Shown here: positions 1 to 7,697 of the stretch, piece after piece
How the letters are laid out: every line of letters starts with the position of its first letter
Position numbering within the stretch: position 1 is the stretch's first letter
From: Clostridiales bacterium S5-A14a
GTDB taxonomy: Bacteria > Bacillota > Clostridia > Peptostreptococcales > Anaerovoracaceae
Assembly (NCBI GenBank): GCA_000758905.1
Contig: JRNA01000019.1
Span: 1-64,000, forward strand
Length of the DNA: 64,000 bases
Direction of reading: 5' to 3'
Program-made: the position numbers and the translations under genes
Notes under the pieces: model-generated
What the model saw: the letters and a program-made list of their open reading frames with translations, nothing else
The model's database searches: none
What the model was told of the DNA's origin: nothing

Positions 1-77
1 CGAACACAGAAGTTAAGCTCCTTAGCGCCTATGATACTTGGTGGGTGACTGCCTGGGAAAGCGGGTCGTTGCCGGTT
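1..77 (+). rRNA. rrf: 5S ribosomal RNA, 3' part
   Basis: The window opens inside a 5S rRNA. The segment CGAACACAGAAGTTAAGCTC is the conserved loop C/helix III region of bacterial 5S rRNA, and the following GGTGGGTGACTGCC and GGTCGTTGCC stretches fit helices IV/V and the 3' strand of helix I. The 5' part lies outside the window. It is probably the end of an rRNA operon, because a terminator follows directly. The exact 3' end (about 76-78) is estimated. Confidence 0.93.
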
Positions 78-84
78 TGACTTT

Positions 85-118
85 AAACCGCTGGACATTT
101 GTTTAGCGGTTTTTTTAT
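85..118 (+). terminator. Rho-independent terminator of the rRNA operon
   Basis: An 8-bp stem, AAACCGCT (85-92) with AGCGGTTT (105-112), has a 12-nt loop and runs into a T tract. It lies just after the 5S rRNA. Confidence 0.85.
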
Positions 119-164
119 ATATGTTATTAATCATTTCTTTAAATGTGTTAAATAAAGGAAAATA

Positions 165-173
165 TGATATAAT
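165..173 (+). promoter_or_regulatory. Extended -10 promoter element ahead of the tmk block
   Basis: TGATATAAT is an extended -10 element (TG-N-TATAAT). No good -35 hexamer stands 16-18 bp upstream. Transcription would start near 180, next to the ATG of the small ORF at 181. It is the only promoter-like signal I see between the rRNA terminator and tmk. Confidence 0.45.
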
Positions 174-180
174 GATACTT

Positions 181-339
181 ATGAAAATTTTATTTGTTTG
201 CTTAATTGTATTACCTTTTTTGTTATTTTCTTTGTATATTTTGCGTTATACTTTCAAGGCTCTTAATGCATCAAAGAAAAAAGATCAGATTCGTAAAAAT
301 CAAATGCAAACTACCAAACGAAACAATTATTTTAGGTGA
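181..339 (+). CDS. Small single-span membrane protein, unknown
   Basis: The predicted peptide has 52 residues. A hydrophobic N-terminal helix (about residues 2-22, MKILFVCLIV...) is followed by a basic, lysine-rich tail. A longer reading from 121 is possible, but its start would lie upstream of the -10 element at 168-173, so the ATG at 181 is preferred. No ribosome-binding site precedes 181, so translation would be leaderless or weak. Its TGA (337-339) overlaps the ribosome-binding region of tmk, which suggests coupling. I do not recognise a family; it may be a non-conserved ORF. Confidence 0.35.
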   Translation: MKILFVCLIVLPFLLFSLYILRYTFKALNASKKKDQIRKNQMQTTKRNNYFR

Positions 340-344
340 ATTTT

Positions 345-1079
345 GTGAAAAAGGGATTATTTATTTCCATTGAAGGTCCTGACGGTTCTGGGAAAACGAC
401 GCAGATTAATTTGTTGCGCGATTTTTTAATTGATAATAATGTGTACGATTTTGAGATACTCTTTACAAGGGAACCTGGTGGCACCACTATTGGTGAAAAA
501 ATACGCGATATTATACTCGATAATTCTCATACCGAAATGGACGATTTGACTGAAGCAATGCTTTACGCCGCTGCCAGAGCACAGCACGTAGAAGAGGTTA
601 TTAAGCCCGCCCTCAGAGAAGGTAAACTTGTAATTTGTGATCGCTTTGTTGACTCTTCTATTGCATATCAAGAATATGGGAGGAATTTAGGGGAGAACGT
701 CTCTACTATCAACAAAATAGCGGTGAATCACACCATGCCTTACCGCACTATTTTCATTGACTTGGACCCTGAGCTAGCTAGGAATCGCATTGAAGAAAGT
801 GTTTCTCATAACACTGTTTTGTGCTCAAATACTAATATGACAAATTCTGGTACTTCATCTGAACAGTTTAATAATGACGGTGGAAGGACTCATCTTGACA
901 GACTTGAGCTTGAGAAACTAAGCTTTCATCAGAACGTGTACGATGGCTACAAGAAAATTATCAGCAAGAATAGGGAACGTTTTGTGGTTGTCGACGGTAG
1001 GGGTAGCATCGATGAGATTCAGCTTAGAATCAGGAATACTCTTTTGCAAATCTGCAAAGAATTTTTAGAAGAAGAGTAA
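345..1079 (+). CDS. tmk: Thymidylate kinase
   Basis: Phosphorylates dTMP to dTDP in the cytoplasm for dTTP synthesis. The P-loop GPDGSGKTT lies at residues 11-19. The DR-containing motif (CDRFVDSSIAYQ) and the REPGGT segment that binds the dTMP phosphate are present. I chose the GTG at 345 because AGGTG stands six bases upstream and the resulting N-terminus (MKKGLFISIEG) matches the family; a GTG at 336 is also in frame. The protein has 244 residues against about 205-215 usually. The excess is mostly a Ser/Asn/Thr-rich insertion in the LID region, between RIEESV and HLDRLE. It is the first recognised gene of a tmk-holB-ricT block. Confidence 0.95.
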   Translation: MKKGLFISIEGPDGSGKTTQINLLRDFLIDNNVYDFEILFTREPGGTTIGEKIRDIILDNSHTEMDDLTEAMLYAAARAQHVEEVIKPALREGKLVICDRFVDSSIAYQEYGRNLGENVSTINKIAVNHTMPYRTIFIDLDPELARNRIEESVSHNTVLCSNTNMTNSGTSSEQFNNDGGRTHLDRLELEKLSFHQNVYDGYKKIISKNRERFVVVDGRGSIDEIQLRIRNTLLQICKEFLEEE

Positions 1080-1128
1080 AATATCCGGAATTTTATTGTT
1101 TTGATTTTCGATAACATGGAGAGGTCTT

Positions 1129-1893
1129 GTGAATTTTGAAAAATGGATAAAAATCGCAGAATTGGGGAACCTGCTACATAGCTACATCATACATGGCGCA
1201 GATGATAGCGCACGCCAAAATTTTGTGATAGAGTTCGTTTCTAAGGTCATATTGAGAGATGACGACAGAAGAGATGCGGCACTCATTTTGAAAATGCTTA
1301 ACGAAAACAATTACGCCGATTTTCATTTTTTTAATCCTGGAGGCGCGCATGATTTTCTAACATCACAGATCGAAGAGATACAGTCTGTAATTTCACGGGC
1401 ACCAATTGAAAATAGTTATAAATTCATTGTTATCAACCACGCATACAGGATGAACACGGTAGCACAAAATAGGCTGCTTAAGACGCTGGAGGAGCCGCTT
1501 GGGAAAACTATGATATTTCTCCTCACGGATCGATTGGAATCACTCAAGCAGACCATTAGATCAAGATGCGGCAATATGTATCTTGGCGAGACTATTTTGT
1601 TGGAAAAGAATAATGAAATTTCCGAGCTGGTCGATATGCTTAGAGAGGGGAAGTTTTTCTATAAGACGAAGGAAGTTTTGTTTAAGTGCCTGAAAAACTA
1701 TGAGGATGTCTACGGCTTGATTCAGGATATAGAAAATGACTTGCGGCTGAGGCTTTACGCGGGGGAAGATCCAGACAGGCTCATGCGTGAAATTTCTGCC
1801 GTGATAGATACTCAGGATGCGCTACGTGGGAATATCAGCGTGGGCAATGCATTTGGGATAATGATATTGAAATTTGGAGGTTTTGATGACTAA
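1129..1893 (+). CDS. holB: DNA polymerase III delta' subunit
   Basis: Clamp-loader subunit that helps load the beta clamp at replication forks. The start is a GTG with GGAGAGG seven bases upstream. The protein (254 aa) is shorter than the 310-340 residues usual for delta'. The N-terminal AAA+ part is recognisable from the core RMNTVAQNRLLKTLEEP and the SRC motif (RSRCG). The P-loop position reads HGADDSARQNF and has lost the GxxGxGK pattern, as is normal for the non-ATPase delta' subunit. Position between tmk and ricT is the classical Firmicutes arrangement and supports the call. It overlaps ricT by 8 bp. Confidence 0.9.
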   Translation: MNFEKWIKIAELGNLLHSYIIHGADDSARQNFVIEFVSKVILRDDDRRDAALILKMLNENNYADFHFFNPGGAHDFLTSQIEEIQSVISRAPIENSYKFIVINHAYRMNTVAQNRLLKTLEEPLGKTMIFLLTDRLESLKQTIRSRCGNMYLGETILLEKNNEISELVDMLREGKFFYKTKEVLFKCLKNYEDVYGLIQDIENDLRLRLYAGEDPDRLMREISAVIDTQDALRGNISVGNAFGIMILKFGGFDD

Positions 1894-2806
1894 AGTTGTC
1901 GGAGTAAAATTTAGAAATACAGGAAAGACATATTTTTTTGACCCTCAGGATCTTGAAATCGAGCAGGGTGAAAGTGTTATCGTTGAAACTGCTCGTGGAG
2001 TGGAGTTTGGAACGGTTTCTCTTGGCATAACGGAGATGAAGCGCGAAGATATTTCCAAGCCGCTCAAGCCAGTGCTCAGAATTGCGAATGAGGAAGATCA
2101 TAAACAGCATATTGAGAATGAATCCCGCAAGGATGAGACGATGGCAATATGTCAGGAGCTAGTTCAAAAAAGAAATCTGGATATGAAACTCGTGGATGTG
2201 GAGTTTACGATTAGCGGGAATAAGGTGATTTTTTACTTTACAGCTGACGGGAGAGTGGATTTCAGGGAACTAGTTAAGGACTTGGCGAGCGTTTTTCATA
2301 TGAGGATAGAACTTCGTCAGGTTGGTTCAAGAGATGAGGCCAAGATGCTCGGCGGAATTGGAAGCTGCGGCAAAAGGCTTTGTTGCACTACCTGGCTATC
2401 GGATTTTCAGCCTGTTTCGATTAAGATGGCCAAGAACCAGAACCTTTCACTAAATCCAACTAAAATCTCGGGTGTTTGCGGGCGTTTGATGTGCTGCCTG
2501 AAGTATGAGAATGATCTATACACCAAACTCAGAGACGGAATTCCTGATAATGGGGAAAAGGTCGGAACACCAGATGGAATGGGAAAGGTGTTTGATACCA
2601 ATATACTTGAAGAGACTGTTAGGGTGAGACTTTTCACAGGCGAACTCGATGAGAATGGCAACGAAAAGCTTGAGACGGACTTGAAGGTTTATCCAAAGCG
2701 AGAAATTAAGAGAACAAAAAAACCGAAGAGGGCACCAGAGGTGAGCGATTTTGACTGTAAAAATTGCGGAGCCTGCTCAATGGGAGATGCTGAATTTGAG
2801 GAGTGA
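1886..2806 (+). CDS. ricT: RicT / YaaT, PSP1-domain regulator of mRNA processing
   Basis: In Bacillus subtilis this protein acts with RicA and RicF as an iron-sulfur complex that steers RNase Y, affecting sporulation, competence and biofilm formation. The PSP1 C-terminal domain is clear: KRLCCTTWL, KMAKNQNLSLNP, and the cysteine-rich CGRLMCCLKYE. An extra C-terminal cysteine cluster (CKNCGACS) sits near the end. Start at ATG 1886, with GGAGG at 1876-1880; an earlier in-frame codon at 1874 has no binding site. It overlaps holB and the next gene, so the block is probably one operon. The partners RicA and RicF are not in the window. Confidence 0.93.
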   Translation: MTKVVGVKFRNTGKTYFFDPQDLEIEQGESVIVETARGVEFGTVSLGITEMKREDISKPLKPVLRIANEEDHKQHIENESRKDETMAICQELVQKRNLDMKLVDVEFTISGNKVIFYFTADGRVDFRELVKDLASVFHMRIELRQVGSRDEAKMLGGIGSCGKRLCCTTWLSDFQPVSIKMAKNQNLSLNPTKISGVCGRLMCCLKYENDLYTKLRDGIPDNGEKVGTPDGMGKVFDTNILEETVRVRLFTGELDENGNEKLETDLKVYPKREIKRTKKPKRAPEVSDFDCKNCGACSMGDAEFEE

Positions 2807-3638
2807 AGATCAAATTTGTCGCGACAAAATAGGTTTCGGGAATTACAGCATTTTGCAAGACAGGAATTACTTTTCCTATGGGATTGATGCGGTGCTGCTT
2901 GCCGATTTTGCGGCAGGATTTATCAATGCGAAGAGTACTAACGCAAACGCGGGCAGTGTGGCCCAAGGTGGAAATCGAATTCATGCTAAGGTCGCAGTGG
3001 ATCTTGGCACAGGAACGGGCGTGATCCCCCTTATTTTGGCGCATAAGACGGATATTGGACGAATCGTGGGTCTAGACATTGAGGAATATTTCGTACAGCT
3101 TGCGAAAAAGTCGGCGGATGAGAATGGTCTTGCGAAAAGGGTTTTCTATGATGTCTGCGATGTGAGGGATGTAGATTCACTGAATTTTTCAGAACTTGAG
3201 GGTTTCGACAATCGGGAGGAAGCGGTGAAGGGCTGTGCCACGTGTGATTTCGTTACCTGTAATCCACCGTATTTTAAGGCTGATGCGAGTATTCCAAGTA
3301 AAAATCAGATAAATGATGTTGCAAGGCGTGAAGTCAAAGGTGGATTGAAGGATTTTTGTGAGTTTGCTTCAAGAATTTTGGAAAGAGGCGGAGAGCTTTT
3401 CTTGGTGCATAGGCCAGAGAGACTTATTGATATTGCAGAAACTTTGAGAAATGCTAAACTTGAGCCAAGGGACATTAGGTTCGTTTCGTCGAGAATGGGG
3501 GAGGAACCTAAATTTGTTCTAATTCGCAGTATCAAGGACGGGGGAAGAAACCTCAGATTTATGAAGCCGCTTGCAATATATGAAGAGGATGGCAATTATA
3601 CTAGAGATATTTTAAAAATTTATGAAAGAGATTTTTAA
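2787..3638 (+). CDS. TrmN6-like tRNA(Val) adenine-N6 methyltransferase (YabB family)
   Basis: A class I SAM-dependent methyltransferase. The SAM loop reads DLGTGTGVIPLIL and the catalytic N6-adenine motif is NPPYF. The N-terminal FGNYSILQDRNYFSYGIDAVLLADF is the typical YabB/TrmN6 opening. In E. coli the family methylates A37 of tRNA1(Val); the substrate here is inferred. The start is uncertain: ATG 2787 lies inside the end of ricT with GGGAG very close; a TTG at 2796 is an alternative. About 15 residues rich in Asn/Ala/Gly are inserted before the SAM loop. Gene order after ricT matches B. subtilis yaaT-yabA-yabB without yabA. Confidence 0.85.
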   Translation: MLNLRSEDQICRDKIGFGNYSILQDRNYFSYGIDAVLLADFAAGFINAKSTNANAGSVAQGGNRIHAKVAVDLGTGTGVIPLILAHKTDIGRIVGLDIEEYFVQLAKKSADENGLAKRVFYDVCDVRDVDSLNFSELEGFDNREEAVKGCATCDFVTCNPPYFKADASIPSKNQINDVARREVKGGLKDFCEFASRILERGGELFLVHRPERLIDIAETLRNAKLEPRDIRFVSSRMGEEPKFVLIRSIKDGGRNLRFMKPLAIYEEDGNYTRDILKIYERDF

Positions 3639-3655
3639 TTCGGGTAATATTATTA

Positions 3656-3684
3656 TTGCTAATTTTTGGAAAAACTTGTATAAT
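3656..3684 (+). promoter_or_regulatory. Sigma-70-type promoter
   Basis: TTGCTA (3656-3661), a 17-bp spacer and TATAAT (3679-3684). It lies 26 bp before the ATG at 3710 and separates the 3710-4484 pair from the tmk operon. Confidence 0.6.
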
Positions 3685-3709
3685 TTAAATTAGAATTGGA
3701 GGATGGGAT

Positions 3710-4240
3710 ATGTTAACACTCGATGTGAAGACTTTACTTTTAGGAATATTAATTATAGCGTTAATTGTCTTGGTTATCTACATAATCGTACTAATTGCCA
3801 ATGCTCTTAAGGCACTGAAGAGGGTTGTCCTCATACTGGAAGATGCTCAAGCAGTCAGCGCAATTGTTGCAAATAGAGCAGATCAACTGGACGAGGGAGT
3901 TGACGGCGTTGTCGAGTCTCTTTCAAATTTTAAGGATGGATTTAAGGATAAGATTAGCGCGAGCTCGCCTAAGACTTGGATTTCTAATATTTCCGATATT
4001 AGGAATGCAGGCAGCACCTTGAAAGATATTGCGATGGGATTTTCAGGACTTACGAATAAGGCAAGAGATGGAGCATCAGGAAGAGCCCAGAGAAGCATGA
4101 AGAGCGAGGAAATCAGGGAAGAACGTAGGGTAAGAAGTTCAAGATTTGCACCCGCTAGGAGGAAACAAATAAATCAAAAAACCGCTGAAAGAAGGGCTGT
4201 AAGAGAGTCCGAACACAGATATGGGGAGGATAGAAAATAA
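3710..4240 (+). CDS. Membrane-anchored DUF948-like protein, unknown
   Basis: A 176-residue protein with one long N-terminal hydrophobic helix (about residues 9-33) and a mostly helical, charged cytoplasmic part. The region after the helix (LKALKRVVLILEDAQAV..) resembles the DUF948/YtxG style of Firmicutes membrane proteins, though I am not sure of the family. The last 45 residues are very rich in Arg, Glu and Lys and are probably disordered. GGAGG stands 10 bases before the ATG. The stop falls 1 bp before the abrB-like start, so the two are likely co-transcribed. Confidence 0.7.
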   Translation: MLTLDVKTLLLGILIIALIVLVIYIIVLIANALKALKRVVLILEDAQAVSAIVANRADQLDEGVDGVVESLSNFKDGFKDKISASSPKTWISNISDIRNAGSTLKDIAMGFSGLTNKARDGASGRAQRSMKSEEIREERRVRSSRFAPARRKQINQKTAERRAVRESEHRYGEDRK

Positions 4241-4241
4241 A

Positions 4242-4484
4242 ATGAAAACAACAGGTATAACAAGACCGGTTGATGCCCTTGGCAGAGTTGTAATTCCGGT
4301 TGAACTTAGAAGGGTTCTTAACATCAATACAGATGATTATCTTGAGATCTTTGTAGATGGTGAGTATATCATGCTCAAGAAATTTGATGCATCTTGCGTA
4401 TTTTGTGGCAGCACGGAAAACGTTAAGGACGTGCGTGGCAAACACATATGCGAGAAATGCGTTAATGAACTGAAAAAACTTTAG
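4242..4484 (+). CDS. AbrB/SpoVT-type transition-state regulator with C-terminal zinc-ribbon-like motif
   Basis: An 80-residue DNA-binding protein. Residues 1-47 (TGITRPVDALGRVVIPVELRR...) are the AbrB swapped-hairpin DNA-binding domain. The C-terminal part has CVFCG and CEKC pairs, a possible zinc site also seen in clostridial AbrB relatives. The family represses transition-phase, biofilm and sporulation genes in Firmicutes; targets here are unknown. Start at ATG 4242, with GGGGAGGA at 4223-4230. In many Firmicutes abrB sits between yabC and metG; here metG is 29 kb away. Confidence 0.88.
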   Translation: MKTTGITRPVDALGRVVIPVELRRVLNINTDDYLEIFVDGEYIMLKKFDASCVFCGSTENVKDVRGKHICEKCVNELKKL

Positions 4485-4587
4485 TTGCTCGGTTTAGTGT
4501 AATATTTTAGAAATCAAATGGTCCGGATCAGGGCGATGCTGTGGCTTGGGCTTTTAATTTAAAAAGAATGAAATAGGAGGCATTTGT

Positions 4588-6096
4588 ATGGCACATTTTT
4601 TTAACGAACCATCAAGAACATTTAATGAATATCTTTTAGTACCTGGATATTCTTCAAAGGATTGCAGGCTTGAGAATGTAAATTTGGCTACGCCAATCGT
4701 TAAATTTAAGAAAGGTGAAGAGGCCGCTATAAAGGCTAGGATTCCCTTGGTATCTGCTGTGATGCAGGCAGTATCGGACGACAAAATGGCTGTAGCACTT
4801 GCAAAGGAAGGCGGAATTTCTTTCATATACGGGTCGCAACCGATTGAAAAACAGGCTGAGATGGTTAGAAAGGTTAAGTCGTACAAAGCAGGATTTGTAA
4901 CAAGTGATAGCAATCTAAGACCAGACCAGACCATGGCGGACGTTATGGAACTGAAGAGAAGAAAGGGTCATTCAACGGTTGCAATTACAGATGATGGCAC
5001 ATCTGACGGTAAGATTTTGGGAATTGTAACCGGTAGGGATTATAGGCCGAGCAGGATGGCTCCTGAGACACCGATTTCTGAGTTTATGACCCCGTTTGAG
5101 GACCTTGTGTATGCTGAGGACGGCGTTACACTTAGCGAGGCCAATGATATTTTGTGGGCACATAAGCTAAATGCACTTCCTATAATAGATAAGAATCAGA
5201 GGCTGACGCACTTTGTGTTTAGAAAGGACTATGATAACCACAAGTCAAATCCTAATGAGCTTCTTGATCAGCACAAAAGATATGTGGTCGGCGCCGGAAT
5301 AAATTCTAGGGACTATGAGGAAAGAGTGCCCGCATTGGTTGATGCCGGAGTTGACGTTATGTGCATAGATTCATCTGAGGGCTTCACAGAGTGGCAGTCA
5401 GAGACGATTGCATGGGTTCGTGAAAAATATGGGGATGATGTTAAGATTGGTGCCGGAAACGTTGTAGATCGAGAGGGATTTTTATTCCTAGCCGAAGCAG
5501 GGGCTGACTTTGTAAAGGTTGGAATCGGTGGAGGTTCCATTTGTATCACAAGGGAACAAAAGGGTATCGGCCGAGGACAGGCTTCTGCTGTGATTGAGGT
5601 TGCAGCGGCCCGTGATGAATATTTCAAGAAGACAGGTGTTTACGTTCCTATATGTTCCGATGGTGGTATTGTTTATGACTATCACATGACACTTGCGCTT
5701 GCAATGGGAGCAGATTTCATAATGCTGGGCAGGTATTTTGCGCGATTTGACGAGTCGCCTACAGCAAGGCTAGTTGTGAACGGCAACTATGTTAAGGAAT
5801 ACTGGGGTGAGGGCTCAAACAGGGCAAGAAACTGGCAGAGATATGATCTTGGCGGCGATGCTAAGATGAAATTCGAGGAAGGTGTCGATTCCTACGTTCC
5901 ATATGCTGGCCCATTGAGGGAGAACGTTCAGCTATCACTCAACAAAGTAAAGGCGACTATGTGCAACTGCGGTTTTCTGGATCTTGCGAGCCTTAGAGAA
6001 GGTGCAAAAATCACCCTCGTTTCTGCGACGTCCATCGTTGAGGGTGGTGCGCACGACGTTATTCTCAAAGACTCTTCACAAAATAGTTTGAGGTAA
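4588..6096 (+). CDS. guaB: IMP dehydrogenase
   Basis: Oxidises IMP to XMP with NAD+, the committed step of GMP synthesis. The 502-residue protein has a TIM barrel interrupted by a CBS pair (about residues 105-225). The catalytic loop is [18 protein letters not shown], the phosphate loop SDGGI, and the flap carries the Arg-Tyr pair (NWQRYD). The sequence reads unusually like the Tritrichomonas foetus enzyme as I remember it (FNEYLLVPG near the N-terminus, VDSYVPYAG late) rather than the common B. subtilis type. AGGAGG precedes the ATG. guaA follows five bases after the stop, so this is a guaBA operon. I see no riboswitch in the 100-bp leader. Confidence 0.97.
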   Translation: MAHFFNEPSRTFNEYLLVPGYSSKDCRLENVNLATPIVKFKKGEEAAIKARIPLVSAVMQAVSDDKMAVALAKEGGISFIYGSQPIEKQAEMVRKVKSYKAGFVTSDSNLRPDQTMADVMELKRRKGHSTVAITDDGTSDGKILGIVTGRDYRPSRMAPETPISEFMTPFEDLVYAEDGVTLSEANDILWAHKLNALPIIDKNQRLTHFVFRKDYDNHKSNPNELLDQHKRYVVGAGINSRDYEERVPALVDAGVDVMCIDSSEGFTEWQSETIAWVREKYGDDVKIGAGNVVDREGFLFLAEAGADFVKVGIGGGSICITREQKGIGRGQASAVIEVAAARDEYFKKTGVYVPICSDGGIVYDYHMTLALAMGADFIMLGRYFARFDESPTARLVVNGNYVKEYWGEGSNRARNWQRYDLGGDAKMKFEEGVDSYVPYAGPLRENVQLSLNKVKATMCNCGFLDLASLREGAKITLVSATSIVEGGAHDVILKDSSQNSLR

Positions 6097-6101
6097 GATG
6101 T

Positions 6102-7646
6102 ATGAGCAAAGAGAAAATTTTTGTACTCGACTTCGGAGGTCAGTACAATCAGCTGATAGCAAGACGAGTGAGAGATAATGGAGTTTATTGTGAAATCCAC
6201 TCTTACAAAATGCCGGTGGAAGAAATACAGTCTGCTGCTCCGAGCGGTATCATCTTGACCGGTGGACCGAACAGCGTGTATGGGGAAGAGGCTATTTTGG
6301 CGGACCCTAAGCTGTTTGAACTTGGAATTCCTATTCTTGGAATTTGTTATGGTGCGCAGCTCATGGCACACATGCTCGGCGGAAGGGTTGAAACCGCACC
6401 AACTAGCGAGTACGGGAAGACTGAAATGAATGTGATTTCAGGTAGTTCAAAGTTAATGAAGAACGTGCCTGAGAAAACTATTGTCTGGATGAGTCATACA
6501 GATTATATAAGCAAACTGCCATCAGGATTCAACAAAATAGCTTCGACTGAGGTTTGCCCTATTGCTGCGATGGAAGATAATGATCGAAGGCTGTATGCGA
6601 TACAGTGCCATCCAGAAGTTACTCACTCAGTTGATGGTGATAAGATTCTGAGGAATTTCCTATATGAAGTTTGTGAGTGCAAGGGCGATTGGCAGATGTC
6701 ATCTTTTGCAGGTAAGGCAATTGAGTCAATTAAGAAGACGGTAGGTGATGGCAAGGCTCTCTGTGCATTATCAGGTGGTGTTGATTCGAGCGTGGCAGCC
6801 GTGCTCATGTCGAAGGCCATCGGCAAGCAGCTGACCTGTGTTTTTGTTGATCATGGACTTCTCAGAAAGAATGAAGCAGAGCAGGTTTCTGAAATCTTCG
6901 GACCGTCTGGTGCTTATGATCTTAACTTCATAAAGGTCGATGCTAAGGAAAGATTTTATGAGAAACTCAAGGGTGTGACTGATCCAGAAACGAAGCGAAA
7001 AATAATCGGCGAAGAATTTATCCGTGTCTTTGAGGAAGAAGCAAAAAAAATCGGTTCTGTGGACTATATGGTTCAAGGCACGATTTATCCAGATGTAATC
7101 GAGAGCGGTGTTGGGCCTTCAGCGGTTATTAAATCTCATCACAACGTTGGTGGACTTCCGGATCACGTGGACTTCAAGGAAATAATTGAGCCCCTTAGAG
7201 ATCTATTCAAGGACGAGGTTCGAAAGGTTGGTTTAGAGCTTGGAATACCTGAGGAACTTGTTTTCCGTCAGCCATTCCCTGGTCCTGGACTTGGAATAAG
7301 GATTATCGGAGAGGTTACGGCGGAAAAAGTAAAAATAGTTCAGGATGCTGATGCTATTTTCCGCGAAGAAGTCGCTAAAGCCGGATTGAATTACGATATC
7401 AATCAGTATTTTGCTGCACTGACAAATATGAGATCGGTTGGTGTCATGGGCGATTTCAGGACATACGACTATGCTGTGGTTCTCAGAGCCGTTACTACGA
7501 TTGACTTTATGAGTGCAGAAGCAGCTCAGCTTCCTTGGGAGCTACTTGAGAAAGTGATGAACCGCATAATCAACGAGGTCGATCATGTCAACAGAGTACT
7601 GTATGACTGCACCTCCAAGCCCCCTGGAACGATAGAGTTTGAGTAG
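6102..7646 (+). CDS. guaA: GMP synthase (glutamine-hydrolysing)
   Basis: Converts XMP to GMP. The 514-residue protein has the usual three parts: an N-terminal class I glutamine amidotransferase ([15 protein letters not shown] with the catalytic Cys, and the CHPEV His-Glu pair), an ATP pyrophosphatase domain (P-loop [12 protein letters not shown]) and a C-terminal dimerisation domain ending in KPPGTIEFE. All signature residues are present. It is coupled to guaB. Confidence 0.98.
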   Translation: MSKEKIFVLDFGGQYNQLIARRVRDNGVYCEIHSYKMPVEEIQSAAPSGIILTGGPNSVYGEEAILADPKLFELGIPILGICYGAQLMAHMLGGRVETAPTSEYGKTEMNVISGSSKLMKNVPEKTIVWMSHTDYISKLPSGFNKIASTEVCPIAAMEDNDRRLYAIQCHPEVTHSVDGDKILRNFLYEVCECKGDWQMSSFAGKAIESIKKTVGDGKALCALSGGVDSSVAAVLMSKAIGKQLTCVFVDHGLLRKNEAEQVSEIFGPSGAYDLNFIKVDAKERFYEKLKGVTDPETKRKIIGEEFIRVFEEEAKKIGSVDYMVQGTIYPDVIESGVGPSAVIKSHHNVGGLPDHVDFKEIIEPLRDLFKDEVRKVGLELGIPEELVFRQPFPGPGLGIRIIGEVTAEKVKIVQDADAIFREEVAKAGLNYDINQYFAALTNMRSVGVMGDFRTYDYAVVLRAVTTIDFMSAEAAQLPWELLEKVMNRIINEVDHVNRVLYDCTSKPPGTIEFE

Positions 7647-7697
7647 AGATGAGTTACAGTTGAATAAAAAAATAGGCCTTTTACGAGGAGGAGAAAC

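Noticed and set aside
4485-4587. Possible purine riboswitch before guaB
   Set aside because: The leader is only about 100 bp and shows none of the conserved guanine or PRPP/ppGpp riboswitch core sequences.
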